A stretch of 64,000 nucleotides of DNA from Tolypothrix campylonemoides VB511288. GTDB lineage: Bacteria > Cyanobacteriota > Cyanobacteriia > Cyanobacteriales > Nostocaceae. Under the pieces are notes generated by a model. That model had not been told where the DNA came from. It was given only the letters and a program-made list of their open reading frames with translations, and did no database searches. The translations under genes were made by a program, and so were the position numbers. The first letter of the stretch is position 1, and each line of letters opens with the position of its first letter. The stretch is from contig JXCB02000027.1 in NCBI GenBank assembly GCA_000828075.3, forward strand, positions 955,104-1,019,103. Reading direction: 5' to 3'. Positions 1-8,972 of this stretch are shown here, piece by piece.

Positions 1-122
1 ACGGTAGCACGACAGAAGGAGACAAACACAGTTCCAAGCCCAAACTGCGGACAGGACGTCGCGAGAGTTCCGCGTCCCCGAAAAAGCTAGGTTCTGGTAC
101 AGCTAGAGAAACAGCTTCTTAG
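1..122 (+). CDS. C-terminal end of an unidentified gene (partial)
   Basis: The third frame from the window edge is open from base 3 to a TAG at 120-122. It encodes about 39 residues rich in Ser, Thr, Lys, Gly and Arg, the composition expected of a disordered tail. The other two forward frames stop by bases 6 and 51. No domain can be recognised and the function is unknown. It could also be chance reading through intergenic DNA. Confidence 0.4.
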   Translation, partial: GSTTEGDKHSSKPKLRTGRRESSASPKKLGSGTARETAS

Positions 123-123
123 G

Positions 124-178
124 TGTTAGTTATGAGTCATGAGTCATGAGTTCCTGACTTTTGACTACTGACTTTTCG
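124..178. repeat. Short tandem heptamer-type repeat
   Basis: Runs of GAGTCAT copies followed by TGACTTTTGACTACTGACTTTT form the degenerate short tandem repeats common between cyanobacterial genes. Similar runs occur near 7,100, 41,080 and 48,500. Confidence 0.6.
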
Positions 179-339
179 TTCAATCAAGGATTGATAAGCT
201 TATCAATCTGGCAATTTCATCATCAGTCAAAATCAGCCCAAAGTGCCAGCATGATTTGTTTTGGTTGGGCTGTTTTTGCATTGGTAAACTCAGAAGATAT
301 GACATTCTTTCTACGGCTATTTTCAGGAAAATAGACCTT

Positions 340-425
340 CTTTGTCTCGCGCAAAGACGAGCCAGCGAGCAGTTCGGAGGAGGGTTTCCCGACAGCAGGC
401 AACTGGCGTCGCAAAAAAGAACGCC
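340..425. repeat. Dispersed intergenic repeat (AGGGTTTCCCGAC...GCAACTGGCG type)
   Basis: The segment with GGAGGGTTTCCCGACAGCAG followed by GCAACTGGCGTCGC resembles segments at 7,147-7,175 (GGAGGGTTTCCCTCCGTAGG then CAACTGGCG) and, inverted, at 39,330-39,372. It is a dispersed palindromic element and not a gene. Confidence 0.5.
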
Positions 426-451
426 TAAAAATTTGCACTTAGTAAACTATT

Positions 452-1039
452 ATGACGGCAACCACAGCTAAACGCTTTACTATAGCTGAATATGACCGTT
501 TAGCAGAACTCGGATTTTTCAGTGAGGATGACCGAGTCGAGCTAATTAACGGAGAAATTATCTCAATGGTATCGAAAGGTAAACCACATTCTGTTTGCAG
601 CACCCGTTTATTTCGCGAGTTATTCAAGCTTGTTGGAGAACGGGGGACACTGCGAGGACAAGAGCCAATTATCATCCGTGAGTACAGCGAACCTGAACCA
701 GATTTTGTCATCGTACAAAATCGAGAAGACGATTATCTCTCAACGCATCCGATTCCGAGTGATGTATTACTTTTAATTGAAATTTCTGATTCCTCTTTAA
801 AATATGACCAAGAGGTTAAATTACCAATTTATGCTGAAGCGGGTATTTCTGATTATTGGATATTTAATTTAGTAAATAACTGCCTGGAATGCTACAGTGA
901 ACCGTATCAGGATTTGCAAGGTAAATTTGGTTATCGCAGAAAGTTTATTTTTCTGCCTAATGAATCAGTTAATCTACCGTGTTTTTCTGATTTGTGCTTA
1001 GATTTATTAAAGGTTTTTCCAAAAAAATTACCTGAGTAA
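452..1039 (+). CDS. Uma2 family (DUF820) endonuclease-like protein
   Basis: This 195-residue protein belongs to the Uma2/DUF820 family, a PD-(D/E)XK nuclease fold greatly expanded in filamentous cyanobacteria; its role there is unproven. Visible marks are the N-terminal FTIAEYDRLAELGFF, the VELINGEII segment, EPDFVIV carrying an acidic active-site position, and LLIEISDSSLKYD followed by a Lys, as in the nuclease core. Length is normal for the family (180-200). It lies alone on this strand. A second intact member is at 56,298 and a truncated one at 14,910. Family assignment is firm; cellular function is not known. Confidence 0.85.
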   Translation: MTATTAKRFTIAEYDRLAELGFFSEDDRVELINGEIISMVSKGKPHSVCSTRLFRELFKLVGERGTLRGQEPIIIREYSEPEPDFVIVQNREDDYLSTHPIPSDVLLLIEISDSSLKYDQEVKLPIYAEAGISDYWIFNLVNNCLECYSEPYQDLQGKFGYRRKFIFLPNESVNLPCFSDLCLDLLKVFPKKLPE

Positions 1040-1044
1040 TACCA

Positions 1045-1953
1045 TCAACTCTGCATTGCAAGCTTTCTCTTGACTGCCAACTTCAATTCACTCATTTTTT
1101 TATCTAAATATGGTTTCCTGATATTGTCATCTCTAAAGAGAGAGATATAGTTCATAATTGATGGCTTTTCCAGTTTAGTAAACTCCATTGGTTTGAACTT
1201 AAAGAAAGTTTTTTGACTATACCAAGAAAGTAGCATTCCACTTTTTATAAACAAAAAAGGTGTCTTATTGGCAAACTTTAAGTTAGATTGTAAATGTGTG
1301 GGAAAGTTGTCTGAAACAGCACCGAATGCTTCTGTTATTAGTGCTATTCCTCCTATTTTCAACATTAATGAAATATCTCTGATAGCTGATATTGGGTCAG
1401 TAAGATGTTCAAGGACTTCAAAGGAAAGTACAACATCGTATTGAGAAGAAAGACAGGAATTAAAGTCAGATATAAGATTTACACTGTTTCCTAATAAATT
1501 ATAATAAGCGAAGCGCTTTGTGGCAAAATCGTAAGTTTTACTGCCTGGTATGTCGAAATAGTTGACCTTAAAGCCATTCTTTACAAGCTCTAAAGAATCA
1601 TTGCCAGTGCCGTCACCCAACATTAGTATTGCTAATTCATCTAAAGCACGACCGCTCTTTTGTGCGTATAAGCGAATCCTTTCAACCGCCTGTTGAATCC
1701 AAAGCTGTCTTTCACTTTTTGCCCAAAAAACTAGAGTTTCAATTATCAACCCATATCCTTCTTTGTATAGCTGTTCCATTTTGTCATCATATTGATGCGG
1801 AGTTACGCCAAAACGCTCAGCATCATGTTTAACACTCTCATCCCCTATAGCCTCCTTCCACACTCTGTGTTCTACTTCCTGTCTTGGTAAATCAGTAAAA
1901 TTAACAAGAGCATTGACAATTTCCTGATAACTAACAGGAATTTCTATTTCCAT
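1045..1953 (-). CDS. Class I SAM-dependent methyltransferase
   Basis: This 302-residue protein has a Rossmann methyltransferase core. Motif I is ILMLGDGTGNDSLELVKNGF (about residues 109-128), an acidic residue ending strand 2 is in VNYFDIPG, and the motif IV/post region is YDVVLSFEVLEHL (about 171-183). An N-terminal region of about 100 residues, partly helical, precedes the domain. The start is supported by AGGAGG nine bases upstream of the ATG. The substrate cannot be deduced. Its 3' end almost abuts the convergent Uma2 gene (5-bp gap). Confidence 0.75.
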   Translation of the reverse strand: MEIEIPVSYQEIVNALVNFTDLPRQEVEHRVWKEAIGDESVKHDAERFGVTPHQYDDKMEQLYKEGYGLIIETLVFWAKSERQLWIQQAVERIRLYAQKSGRALDELAILMLGDGTGNDSLELVKNGFKVNYFDIPGSKTYDFATKRFAYYNLLGNSVNLISDFNSCLSSQYDVVLSFEVLEHLTDPISAIRDISLMLKIGGIALITEAFGAVSDNFPTHLQSNLKFANKTPFLFIKSGMLLSWYSQKTFFKFKPMEFTKLEKPSIMNYISLFRDDNIRKPYLDKKMSELKLAVKRKLAMQS

Positions 1954-2216
1954 TGTATTTTGCCTCCTAATTGTGATCTTTAGATTTGTATTAATTTCGT
2001 TTAATACGCTTTTGATAGCCTTGCGGAAAAAAACCCCTAGTTGTTTTTAATACAATGCTTGCAAAAGCCTGATCTGTATTCACAGACAGTAGGAGCAGTG
2101 TTACAAAGCTTGCCATCAGGGGCAAAGTAACGAGAGAAAGTGCCAAATGTTCTTTCCGATTAACTTTGAGCTAATTGCCAGAAACTCTTCTCAGGATAAA
2201 ATCGCTGCCAGCAATA

Positions 2217-3650
2217 TTATCTTCGCTTCAAAATCAAATCCTCCATCGCTAGTTGTATGTCCTTCGTCAAATTAGCAACTGCTTGCCTTGCAGCTTGACG
2301 ACTCGCTTTATAAGCTGGATAAGGTTCAGAAACAGATATTGGTTCACCTATTGTTATTTTTGCCTGTTGCTTGCCAAGAGTTGGACGCCCGGAGGGATTA
2401 CCACCTCTAATTCGAGTCACCATATCCCATATCAGTAACGTTGTCTCCGCAAAGCGTTCTGCTGTGGGTTTTTCGCGTACGTATTTGCCTGTAACAGCAA
2501 CGAAACTTTCTACCAGCCTCATATGCCACATCCGCAAATTCGCTTCTTCGGCAATGCGATCGCCTAAAGCACGTTCTAAAGGCGACAGTGCTTTCACATC
2601 CTTAAACTCTTCTCGAAAAATATAATTCCAGCCAGCTTGTTCTACCCGACGACAGCGATCATTAAAATTTCCTTTAGGTTGTAAATCAAAATATTGTTCT
2701 GCTACATTTAACACGACATTTAACAAAGCTTGTAAACGAACTGCTAAAAGTTCATTGGCATCTTTTATGTCCCCTTGCACTGGCAGTTTTTGATGATAGA
2801 ATCGCGTGTAGAAATTTTCCATCAAAGACAGTAAATGTTCGCTCAAATGAAACAACCGTGGGTAGAGGGTGTCCGGTGATAGAGACGCGCCATCTTGTTG
2901 TACAGACGCGCCATGGCGCGTCTGTACAGGTAAACCACTAGCAGCTTCCAATTCACTTAAAAGATTGGCGATCGCATCCCAAGGAGCGACGACATAATTG
3001 TATTTAATCCCAACTGGTACAATAAAAACCTGCTCATGTCGATTGTCCTTGTGCAAATCTTCAGCACACCAAAAACCGAGTTGAGCAATGCCAGGTTCCA
3101 ATGGGTTAACAATTTCTGAAAGACCATTAGTCACTCCTTCGGGTGCAGCTGCCATCGGGAACTGACCATTGGCAAACAAATCACGCGCTGAACGCAACCC
3201 TGTCCAATCTGCTTTACCTCGCACGATAGGCGTCGCACCCAAGCGCGGAGCAACCCAGCCAATGTAGGAACCAGCCCATAGAGGAATTCCACGGTCGTAG
3301 ATAAAATGGGCATGAATCGGAGGCTGTAGCGCTATACCCTTGTGTTGTGCAAATGCAGGCAAAATGTGGGAAAGCAAGTAAACCAAACAAAGCGGGTCTT
3401 CTGCCTTGGGATGGCGAAAAGCTATTAAAAAACGGATTTTCCTATCCTGAAACTGGTGATATAGATCCAGCAAAACTTCTGCGTTGTCTGCTTCAATATG
3501 ACTAATTGCCGTTCTCCAGTGTATTAAGCTGGGTAGGAAGAATTGGCAGACTCGTAGAAAGGTAGGGTCTAGCGCTGGAGGGATAAATTCTAGGGGTGGC
3601 TGTGCTTGATAAAGGACATCAGGCAAAGTGGTTTTCTCCTGAAGTTGCAA
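2217..3650 (-). CDS. 1-acyl-sn-glycerol-3-phosphate acyltransferase-like (PlsC superfamily)
   Basis: This 477-residue protein shows the PlsC/LPLAT core: FRHPKAEDP supplies the HX4D catalytic motif (about residue 80), GIPLWAGSYIGW and LGATPIVRGK form the substrate-side blocks, and AAPEGVTNG replaces the usual FPEGTRS. It probably transfers an acyl chain in membrane lipid synthesis. The protein is much longer than PlsC (about 240), with a C-terminal domain of unknown role. Residues around 250-270 are encoded by a palindromic repeat (2,900-2,927) that has been accommodated in frame. proS is transcribed divergently from the other side of a 59-bp gap. Confidence 0.75.
   Translation of the reverse strand: MQLQEKTTLPDVLYQAQPPLEFIPPALDPTFLRVCQFFLPSLIHWRTAISHIEADNAEVLLDLYHQFQDRKIRFLIAFRHPKAEDPLCLVYLLSHILPAFAQHKGIALQPPIHAHFIYDRGIPLWAGSYIGWVAPRLGATPIVRGKADWTGLRSARDLFANGQFPMAAAPEGVTNGLSEIVNPLEPGIAQLGFWCAEDLHKDNRHEQVFIVPVGIKYNYVVAPWDAIANLLSELEAASGLPVQTRHGASVQQDGASLSPDTLYPRLFHLSEHLLSLMENFYTRFYHQKLPVQGDIKDANELLAVRLQALLNVVLNVAEQYFDLQPKGNFNDRCRRVEQAGWNYIFREEFKDVKALSPLERALGDRIAEEANLRMWHMRLVESFVAVTGKYVREKPTAERFAETTLLIWDMVTRIRGGNPSGRPTLGKQQAKITIGEPISVSEPYPAYKASRQAARQAVANLTKDIQLAMEDLILKRR
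2900..2927. repeat. Perfect 28-bp palindrome inside a coding region
   Basis: The 14-base half GTACAGACGCGCCA is followed by its exact reverse complement. A partial extra copy (AGACGCGCCATC) lies at 2,883-2,894. The element stays in frame within the acyltransferase gene. It looks like a dispersed cyanobacterial palindrome and not a regulatory site. Confidence 0.8.
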
Positions 3651-3709
3651 GCCTTCATTTTAGACTGTAACTGAAATAGAGATTATCAAATCTAGAAAGG
3701 GGACAAACG

Positions 3710-5512
3710 ATGCGACTGTCACAAATGTTATTCGTTACACTCAGGGATGATCCAGCAGATGCTGAAATTCCCAGTCATAAACTCTTACTCCGCGCAGGCT
3801 ACATTCGTCGCATCGGTAGTGGTGTCTATGCCTATCTTCCTTTGATGTGGCGGGTACTGCAAAAAGTTTCCCAAATTGTCCGCGAAGAAATGAACGCTGC
3901 AGGTGGACAAGAATGTCTGTTACCCCAACTCCAACCTGCTGATTTATGGAAAGAATCTGGACGCTGGGATACTTATACTAAAGCCGAGGGTATCATGTTC
4001 GCCCTTAAAGACCGCCGCGACCAAGAACAAGCCCTTGGACCGACTCACGAGGAAGTCATCACGGCGATCGCTCGTGATATGATTCGCTCGTACCGACAGC
4101 TACCACAGCTCCTCTACCAAATTCAAACCAAGTTCCGCGATGAAATTCGTCCCCGGTTTGGTTTGATGCGCGGACGAGAATTCATCATGAAGGATGCTTA
4201 CTCGTTCAACGTAGATGAAGAAAGTTTGGAAAAAACTTATCAGGATATGCATACCGCCTACAGTAATATTTTACGACGGAGTGGTTTGGCTTTTCGTGCC
4301 GTGCAAGCTGACTCTGGGGCGATAGGTGGTTCTGCTTCTCAAGAATTTATGGTGCTGGCGGAAGCAGGCGAAGATGAAGTCCTCTACACTGAAGATGGGC
4401 AGTACGCGGCTAACGTGGAAAAGGCGGTGTCTTTACCACCTGACGCGGAAACTTCAGCATTTACCAGTTATGAAAAACGCGAGACACCAGGGACGGAGAC
4501 AATTGAGAAACTCTGTAAATTCTTGAAATGTTCCCCCACCCAAATTGTGAAAAACGTTCTTTACCAAACAAGTTTTGATAATGGGACAACAGTGTTAGTG
4601 CTGGTAAGCATCCGAGGCGACCAGGAAGTTAATGATGTTAAATTACAAAATGAATTGACAAAGTTAGCTCCCAAGTACGGTGCGAAAACAGTGATCAAAC
4701 TTGCAGTACCAGATGCAGAAACTCAAGGAAAATGGGCGAATCAACCTTTACCCTTGGGGTATATTGCTCCTGATGTTGCAGATGATTATATTAAGTCTGT
4801 CAAAGATGTCGCACCTAGCTTTTTACGTTTGGTCGATAAAACAGCAGTTGATTTAAAAAACTTTGTTACGGGTGCAAACGAAGCTGGCTACCACGTGGTA
4901 GGAGCAAAATGGGATGAGCAATTTAAAATACCAGACTTAACCGTAGATGTGCGTAAGGCAAGACCAGGCGATCGCGCCATCCATAACCCAGAAAAAACTC
5001 TACAAAGCGCACGTGGAATTGAGGTAGGTCACATTTTCCAATTAGGCACTAAGTATTCCATCGCAATGGGTGCAACTTATACCAACGAACAGGGTGAAGA
5101 AAAACCTCTACTTATGGGTTGTTATGGTGTGGGTGTGTCAAGATTGGCTCAAGCGGCTGTAGAGCAATCTTACGACAAAGATGGAATTATTTGGCCGGTG
5201 GCGATCGCACCTTATCACGCGATTGTGACGATTCCTAACATCAACGACGCCCAACAAGTAGAAATCGCGGAAAAACTCTACGCCGAACTTAATCAAGCGG
5301 GAATTGAAACCTTGCTCGATGACCGTAATGAACGGGCGGGAGTAAAATTCAAAGATGCGGATTTGATTGGCATTCCTTATAGAATTGTCACTGGGCGAGC
5401 AATTGCCAATGGCAAAGTTGAAGTTGTTGAAAGAAAAAGCCGCAACTCACAAGAAATTGCGATCGCTGACGTTGTATCTACATTAAAGCAGTGGATTGAT
5501 CAGGCAATGTAA
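3710..5512 (+). CDS. proS: Prolyl-tRNA synthetase
   Basis: This 600-residue class II aminoacyl-tRNA synthetase charges tRNA-Pro. The N-terminus [20 protein letters not shown] and the [18 protein letters not shown] block are typical of bacterial ProRS. Motif 2 is at [19 protein letters not shown] and motif 3 at [13 protein letters not shown]. Between them (about residues 225-400) is the YbaK-like editing insertion of bacterial-type enzymes, with [15 protein letters not shown]. The C-terminal anticodon-binding domain follows ([11 protein letters not shown] onward). The length is normal, and an AAAGGGG sequence precedes the ATG. Housekeeping gene, high certainty. Confidence 0.97.
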   Translation: MRLSQMLFVTLRDDPADAEIPSHKLLLRAGYIRRIGSGVYAYLPLMWRVLQKVSQIVREEMNAAGGQECLLPQLQPADLWKESGRWDTYTKAEGIMFALKDRRDQEQALGPTHEEVITAIARDMIRSYRQLPQLLYQIQTKFRDEIRPRFGLMRGREFIMKDAYSFNVDEESLEKTYQDMHTAYSNILRRSGLAFRAVQADSGAIGGSASQEFMVLAEAGEDEVLYTEDGQYAANVEKAVSLPPDAETSAFTSYEKRETPGTETIEKLCKFLKCSPTQIVKNVLYQTSFDNGTTVLVLVSIRGDQEVNDVKLQNELTKLAPKYGAKTVIKLAVPDAETQGKWANQPLPLGYIAPDVADDYIKSVKDVAPSFLRLVDKTAVDLKNFVTGANEAGYHVVGAKWDEQFKIPDLTVDVRKARPGDRAIHNPEKTLQSARGIEVGHIFQLGTKYSIAMGATYTNEQGEEKPLLMGCYGVGVSRLAQAAVEQSYDKDGIIWPVAIAPYHAIVTIPNINDAQQVEIAEKLYAELNQAGIETLLDDRNERAGVKFKDADLIGIPYRIVTGRAIANGKVEVVERKSRNSQEIAIADVVSTLKQWIDQAM

Positions 5513-5604
5513 TGGAGAGTGGGAAAAAGGATGAATTATGAAAATTTTTATGATTCCTAATTCATAATTTTTTCTCTCTACCCCTTAGCCCCTAATTCAG
5601 ACAA

Positions 5605-6408
5605 ATGGAATTCTTCACACTCCTTGTATCTGGCTTGTTAGGGTTAGTGACTCCGGTAGGACTGGTGGTTGATCAGGCTGCTGTTGGTGCTATCCGTTCT
5701 CAATTGGCTCAAGTTGAACAATTGCAAGTGCGAGTTGACAACGCCCCTACTCATCAATTGCTGCAAGGTAAGGTGGAGAGGGTGCGTGTTGCGGGGCGTT
5801 CTTTGCAACTCAAGTGGCAAGAAATTCGGATTGCAGCTTTAGAATTGGAAACCGATGCCATTGAATTAGAACCGCGTAGCCTTGGAAGCAGACCGAAATT
5901 CAAACGACCTTTACAAGCTGGCGTACGTTTGGTGTTAACTCAGCAGGATATCAACAAACTCATACAATCACCCGAATTCATAGCCTTGTTGCAAAAGCTA
6001 AAAATTAACGATGGTTCTTCAAATACAGGGTATAACTCTGTTTATAATTTGGTGAATCCAAATGTAAAGTTTTTAGCAAATAATCGGTTGAGTTTGCAAG
6101 TAGAATTACAGGAAAAAGGTCTGGAGAAGCCCTTGTTAATTAGGGTGGAATCAGGATTGAATATCGTTGGTGGGAGAAATATCCAGTTAGTTGACCCAAT
6201 TGTGGCAGCGAATGGTGAAGAAGTTCCACCTCAATTTGTAAATGCAATTGTCAACAATATCAACAAACGATTGGATTTAGGAAATCTGGAAGATGACGGT
6301 CTACAAGTGCGAATTCTAAAATTGAATATGAAACCAGAAGAATTAGAGATTGCCGCATTTTTCCGAGTAGAGCCATCCTCTAGGTTTTTGGAAACCCCCG
6401 GCTCATAA
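5605..6408 (+). CDS. DUF2993 (LmeA-like) protein
   Basis: This 267-residue protein has a hydrophobic N-terminus (about residues 1-25), suggesting membrane attachment or export. It is followed by the DUF2993/LmeA-type fold: repeated beta segments such as LLQGKVERVRVAGRSLQLKW and TQQDINKLIQSPEF. The family is conserved in cyanobacteria and actinobacteria. In mycobacteria LmeA takes part in lipoglycan maturation, but no role is known in cyanobacteria. It lies 92 bp after proS and 65 bp before the GerMN gene, so co-transcription is possible. Confidence 0.75.
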   Translation: MEFFTLLVSGLLGLVTPVGLVVDQAAVGAIRSQLAQVEQLQVRVDNAPTHQLLQGKVERVRVAGRSLQLKWQEIRIAALELETDAIELEPRSLGSRPKFKRPLQAGVRLVLTQQDINKLIQSPEFIALLQKLKINDGSSNTGYNSVYNLVNPNVKFLANNRLSLQVELQEKGLEKPLLIRVESGLNIVGGRNIQLVDPIVAANGEEVPPQFVNAIVNNINKRLDLGNLEDDGLQVRILKLNMKPEELEIAAFFRVEPSSRFLETPGS

Positions 6409-6473
6409 GTATCGTCGTTAACCAGACTTATCTTCATACAAATGCTATTTCAGCCCTTAGGAAGGTTTTGATT

Positions 6474-7094
6474 ATGAAAGAACAGCAAGGACCTAACCGT
6501 ATTTCTCCAGGTGTCATTGCAGCTGTTTCAGCAGCGGTTATTGCAGTGACTGCTGGTGTTGCTTTTTTTGGCTCAAAATCTGATAAGAATAACCCCCCTC
6601 CTGTAGCAATCCCTGTTCCAGAAGCAGTTCAACCTCAGCCATCAGATAATCGCCTAGCTAATGAACAAAATGCTCAAATCTATTGGTTGCAAGACACTGG
6701 CACTGGTTTGAAATTGGTTCCCCAAACAGTTCAAGTTAAAGCAGTTGGAAAGTCGCCCAATCAAGTATTAGAAGGGGCTTTCCAACAATTATTAGCAGGA
6801 CCCACAGAAGGGACGGACTCTACCACAATTCCAAAAGGAACCAAGCTGTTGGGTGTCAAACAGGCGTCGGATGGCATCCACGTTAATTTATCGGAAGAAT
6901 TTACGAGTGGAGGTGGTAGTTCTTCAATGATGGGTCGCGTGGGGCAAGTTGTCTACACTGCTACAGCTTCAGATGAAAATGCCAAAGTGTACATTGAAGT
7001 CAACGGGCAACCATTGGAGGTTTTAGGTGGTGAAGGTCTGGAGTTGGAACAACCACTGACACGTGAAAGCTTTGATAAAAATTATTCACTTTAG
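6474..7094 (+). CDS. GerMN domain protein, membrane-anchored
   Basis: I place the start at the ATG at 6,474, nine bases after AGGAAGG; an in-frame TTG at 6,468 sits too close to that site. The 206-residue product has an N-terminal membrane segment (about residues 10-28, ISPGVIAAVSAAVIAV), a Pro-rich linker and a GerMN domain (IYWLQDTGTGLKLVPQTVQV through VYTATASDENAKVYIEVNG). GerMN domains occur in sporulation protein GerM and in many cyanobacterial envelope proteins; a cell-wall role is likely but unproven. Confidence 0.8.
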   Translation: MKEQQGPNRISPGVIAAVSAAVIAVTAGVAFFGSKSDKNNPPPVAIPVPEAVQPQPSDNRLANEQNAQIYWLQDTGTGLKLVPQTVQVKAVGKSPNQVLEGAFQQLLAGPTEGTDSTTIPKGTKLLGVKQASDGIHVNLSEEFTSGGGSSSMMGRVGQVVYTATASDENAKVYIEVNGQPLEVLGGEGLELEQPLTRESFDKNYSL

Positions 7095-7320
7095 TTAAGA
7101 GTCATTAGTCATTAGTCATTAGTCATTAGTGAGTCCAGTGAGTCATCGGAGGGTTTCCCTCCGTAGGCAACTGGCGTATCTCTTTCAGAGACGCTTCGCG
7201 AACGCATGATTGCGTGCGCTTTGCGCATACCCGTAAGGGTCATTAGTCCTTAGTCATAAGCGATGACATCAGGACAAAGGACTTTTGACTACTCCTTTCC
7301 CGCCCAAAGAATACCTATTT
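7095..7320. repeat. Heptamer run plus dispersed palindromic repeats
   Basis: This begins with repeated GTCATTA units, continues with GGAGGGTTTCCCTCCGTAGG and GCAACTGGCG, then a GACGCTTCGCGAACGC segment and further AGTCATTAGT copies. It holds no plausible gene. Confidence 0.6.
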
Positions 7321-7325
7321 AAAAT

Positions 7326-7903
7326 GTGAGTGATTTTAACCCCAAAGAAAAAACGCTCTTGATTCTGGGTAAAGGCAAGGGTAGCCAGAAGGATGTTCTT
7401 GACCTATCGGACAAAACCACCGCCGCGATCGCCGATTGGATTAAAGCTTGTAAAAACAAACGTGGCTTAGACCCGCTTTTTACCGTGCTGGGTTATCACA
7501 AGAATCCAGCGAGATTAACCGGGGAGGCAATGAGGCGATTGGTGGATGGGTTATGTAAGCAAGCCGGAATTACTAAAAAGATGTCACCCCATCGCATCCA
7601 CCACACTGCGATTACTACAGTATTGGATCTCAATAATGGTAACGTGAGTTCGATATATCCTGATTTGACCCCTCTCCAAACCTCTCCCCGAAGTGGGGAG
7701 AGGCTTAAAAAGCCGATTCTTTCGTACCTGCGTTACGGATTTTTTGCCCCTTCCCTTGTAGGGAAGGGGTTGGGGTTAGGTTTCGTCGAACTCACGTTAA
7801 TGGTAACTACTGTGCAACTCAGCGATTCAGCAGACACGCCCAAGTGCAGACAGTGTTGAAATATGATGATAACCGGAGCGCGTTTGCAAAAGCAGATGAG
7901 TGA
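7326..7903 (+). pseudogene. Tyrosine recombinase/integrase, C-terminal part, split by a MITE
   Basis: The frame from 7,326 encodes the catalytic half of a phage-type integrase: a hairpin lysine block (ILGKGKGSQKDVLDL) and the HxxR region, here PHRIHHTAIT, where His replaces the expected second Arg. It breaks at LDLNNGN, where a 164-bp insertion shifts the frame. Coding resumes at 7,799 as NGNYCATQRFSRHAQVQTVL, then the nucleophile Tyr in KYDDNR, and ends at TGA 7,901. Removing the insertion restores one frame. The N-terminal arm and core-binding domains and the first catalytic Arg are missing, so the gene was already truncated. Confidence 0.8.
7641..7798. mobile_element. MITE with terminal inverted repeats, copy 1
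   Basis: The ends are AACGTGAGTTCGA (7,641-7,653) and TCGAACTCACGTT (7,786-7,798), a perfect 13-bp inverted repeat. The flanks AATGGTAAC (7,635-7,643 and 7,799-7,807) are a 9-bp direct repeat, the expected target duplication. The interior holds two hairpins (CCTCTCCCCGAAGTGGGGAG; CCTTCCCTTGTAGGGAAGG) and no gene. A related copy is at 52,574-52,752. Confidence 0.85.
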
Positions 7904-8093
7904 CTCGATATCAGAATTGATTTAGAAAAAAACTAGAAATGAGGAAGAAGAGCATTTTCATCTCCTTTAGGGGATATGTTCATGAAAAGCCAAAGACCCC
8001 TGTGTCACCCTATTGACCCTCAGTTTGCAAAAATACAGGAAAAAGGGAGAATAATTCCAAATCCTGACCTATTTTGATGCAATCATTCCAAAA

Positions 8094-8684
8094 ATGTACG
8101 AAAAAATGTTTCAAGTGATAGATCAGCTCGTTGTACTTAGTGAGCAGCAGCGTGAAGATCTTAAAAGAGTGTCAACACCACAAGAACTTCCCAAAGATTC
8201 AGTATTACTGGAACAAGGGCATATCTGTAATCACCTACATTTTGTTGTCGAAGGGGCAGTTAGATATTATTATCACCAAGATGATAAAGAAATAACTTCC
8301 GGTTTTAGATTTGAAGGTGATTTTATTAATTCTTTTTATAGCTTTATTTCTAGAAAACCCAGTAAAGAAAGCATTATTTTAATGTCTGACTGCAAGTTAG
8401 TAACGATTAGTTATGACAGTCTACAATATCTTTATAACAAAGATTCTGTGTGGAATAGGGTGGCTCGGTTGTCCATAGAAAGTTATTATATTCAATTAGA
8501 AGAGCATTCCTTTTCATTGCAATCTCAAACAGCATCAGAGCGTTACGCTCATTTATTGCAACAATATCCAGATATTCTCAATCGGGTCAAACTAGGACAT
8601 CTAGCATCGTATTTAGGTGTGACTCAAGAAACACTAAGCCGTATTCGTGCCAAACATCGTAATCGCCAACGTTTGCGAAATTAA
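8094..8684 (+). CDS. Crp/Fnr family transcriptional regulator
   Basis: This 196-residue regulator has an N-terminal cyclic-nucleotide-binding-type beta-roll (about residues 20-115, LLEQGHICNHLHFVVEGAV) and a C-terminal winged helix. The recognition helix lies in LASYLGVTQETLSRIRAK. It carries the E-x-x-S-R pattern with which FNR-type proteins read TTGAT half-sites. Only two Cys are present, so there is no FNR-like iron-sulfur cluster. The protein resembles the regulators abundant in Bacteroidota more than NtcA. Two perfect FNR-type boxes lie 175 bp downstream, before a Coq4-like gene, making that gene its likely target. Confidence 0.85.
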   Translation: MYEKMFQVIDQLVVLSEQQREDLKRVSTPQELPKDSVLLEQGHICNHLHFVVEGAVRYYYHQDDKEITSGFRFEGDFINSFYSFISRKPSKESIILMSDCKLVTISYDSLQYLYNKDSVWNRVARLSIESYYIQLEEHSFSLQSQTASERYAHLLQQYPDILNRVKLGHLASYLGVTQETLSRIRAKHRNRQRLRN

Positions 8685-8720
8685 TTCTAATATATCAGCA
8701 AAAACTTAACTAATTATTGA

Positions 8721-8867
8721 GAATGCAGTAGTTTTAATTGCGAAGGCTGTTTAGCTTACTTTGATGATGGACAGATAATTACAATCACTGCTTTTAATTC
8801 TTGGGGTGTTAGTAATTATGGTTTCAGGATTCGTCATGATTTTGAAAAACCGCTTTTTTTGATATAA
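8721..8867 (+). pseudogene. Short protein remnant without start codon
   Basis: After a TGA, 48 codons are open to TAA at 8,865. They encode a coherent-looking stretch (CLAYFDDGQIITITAFNSWG, then VSNYGFRIRHDFEKPLF). No start codon is visible. It may be the tail of a lost gene. The family is not recognised. Confidence 0.3.
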
Positions 8868-8888
8868 ATCAAATTTGATCTATATCAA
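8859..8888. promoter_or_regulatory. Two tandem FNR/Crp-type operator boxes
   Basis: TTGATATAAATCAA (8,859-8,872) and TTGATCTATATCAA (8,875-8,888) each match the FNR consensus TTGAT-N4-ATCAA exactly, with centres 16 bp apart. Together they sit inside a 40-bp near-perfect palindrome (8,854-8,893). They lie 85-114 bp before the Coq4-like start and downstream of a Crp/Fnr gene with an FNR-type recognition helix. Confidence 0.75.
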
Positions 8889-8972
8889 AAAAATCCACTA
8901 GACTTACCCCAATTAGTCAACCTAAGATGAAGCTATCAACCAAAGACAAGCAAACAAAAGGAGATAGTCATC

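Noticed and set aside
8094..8684. Oxygen-sensing FNR with a 4Fe-4S cluster
   Set aside because: Only two Cys are present and the N-terminal Cys cluster is absent; kept as a general Crp/Fnr regulator.
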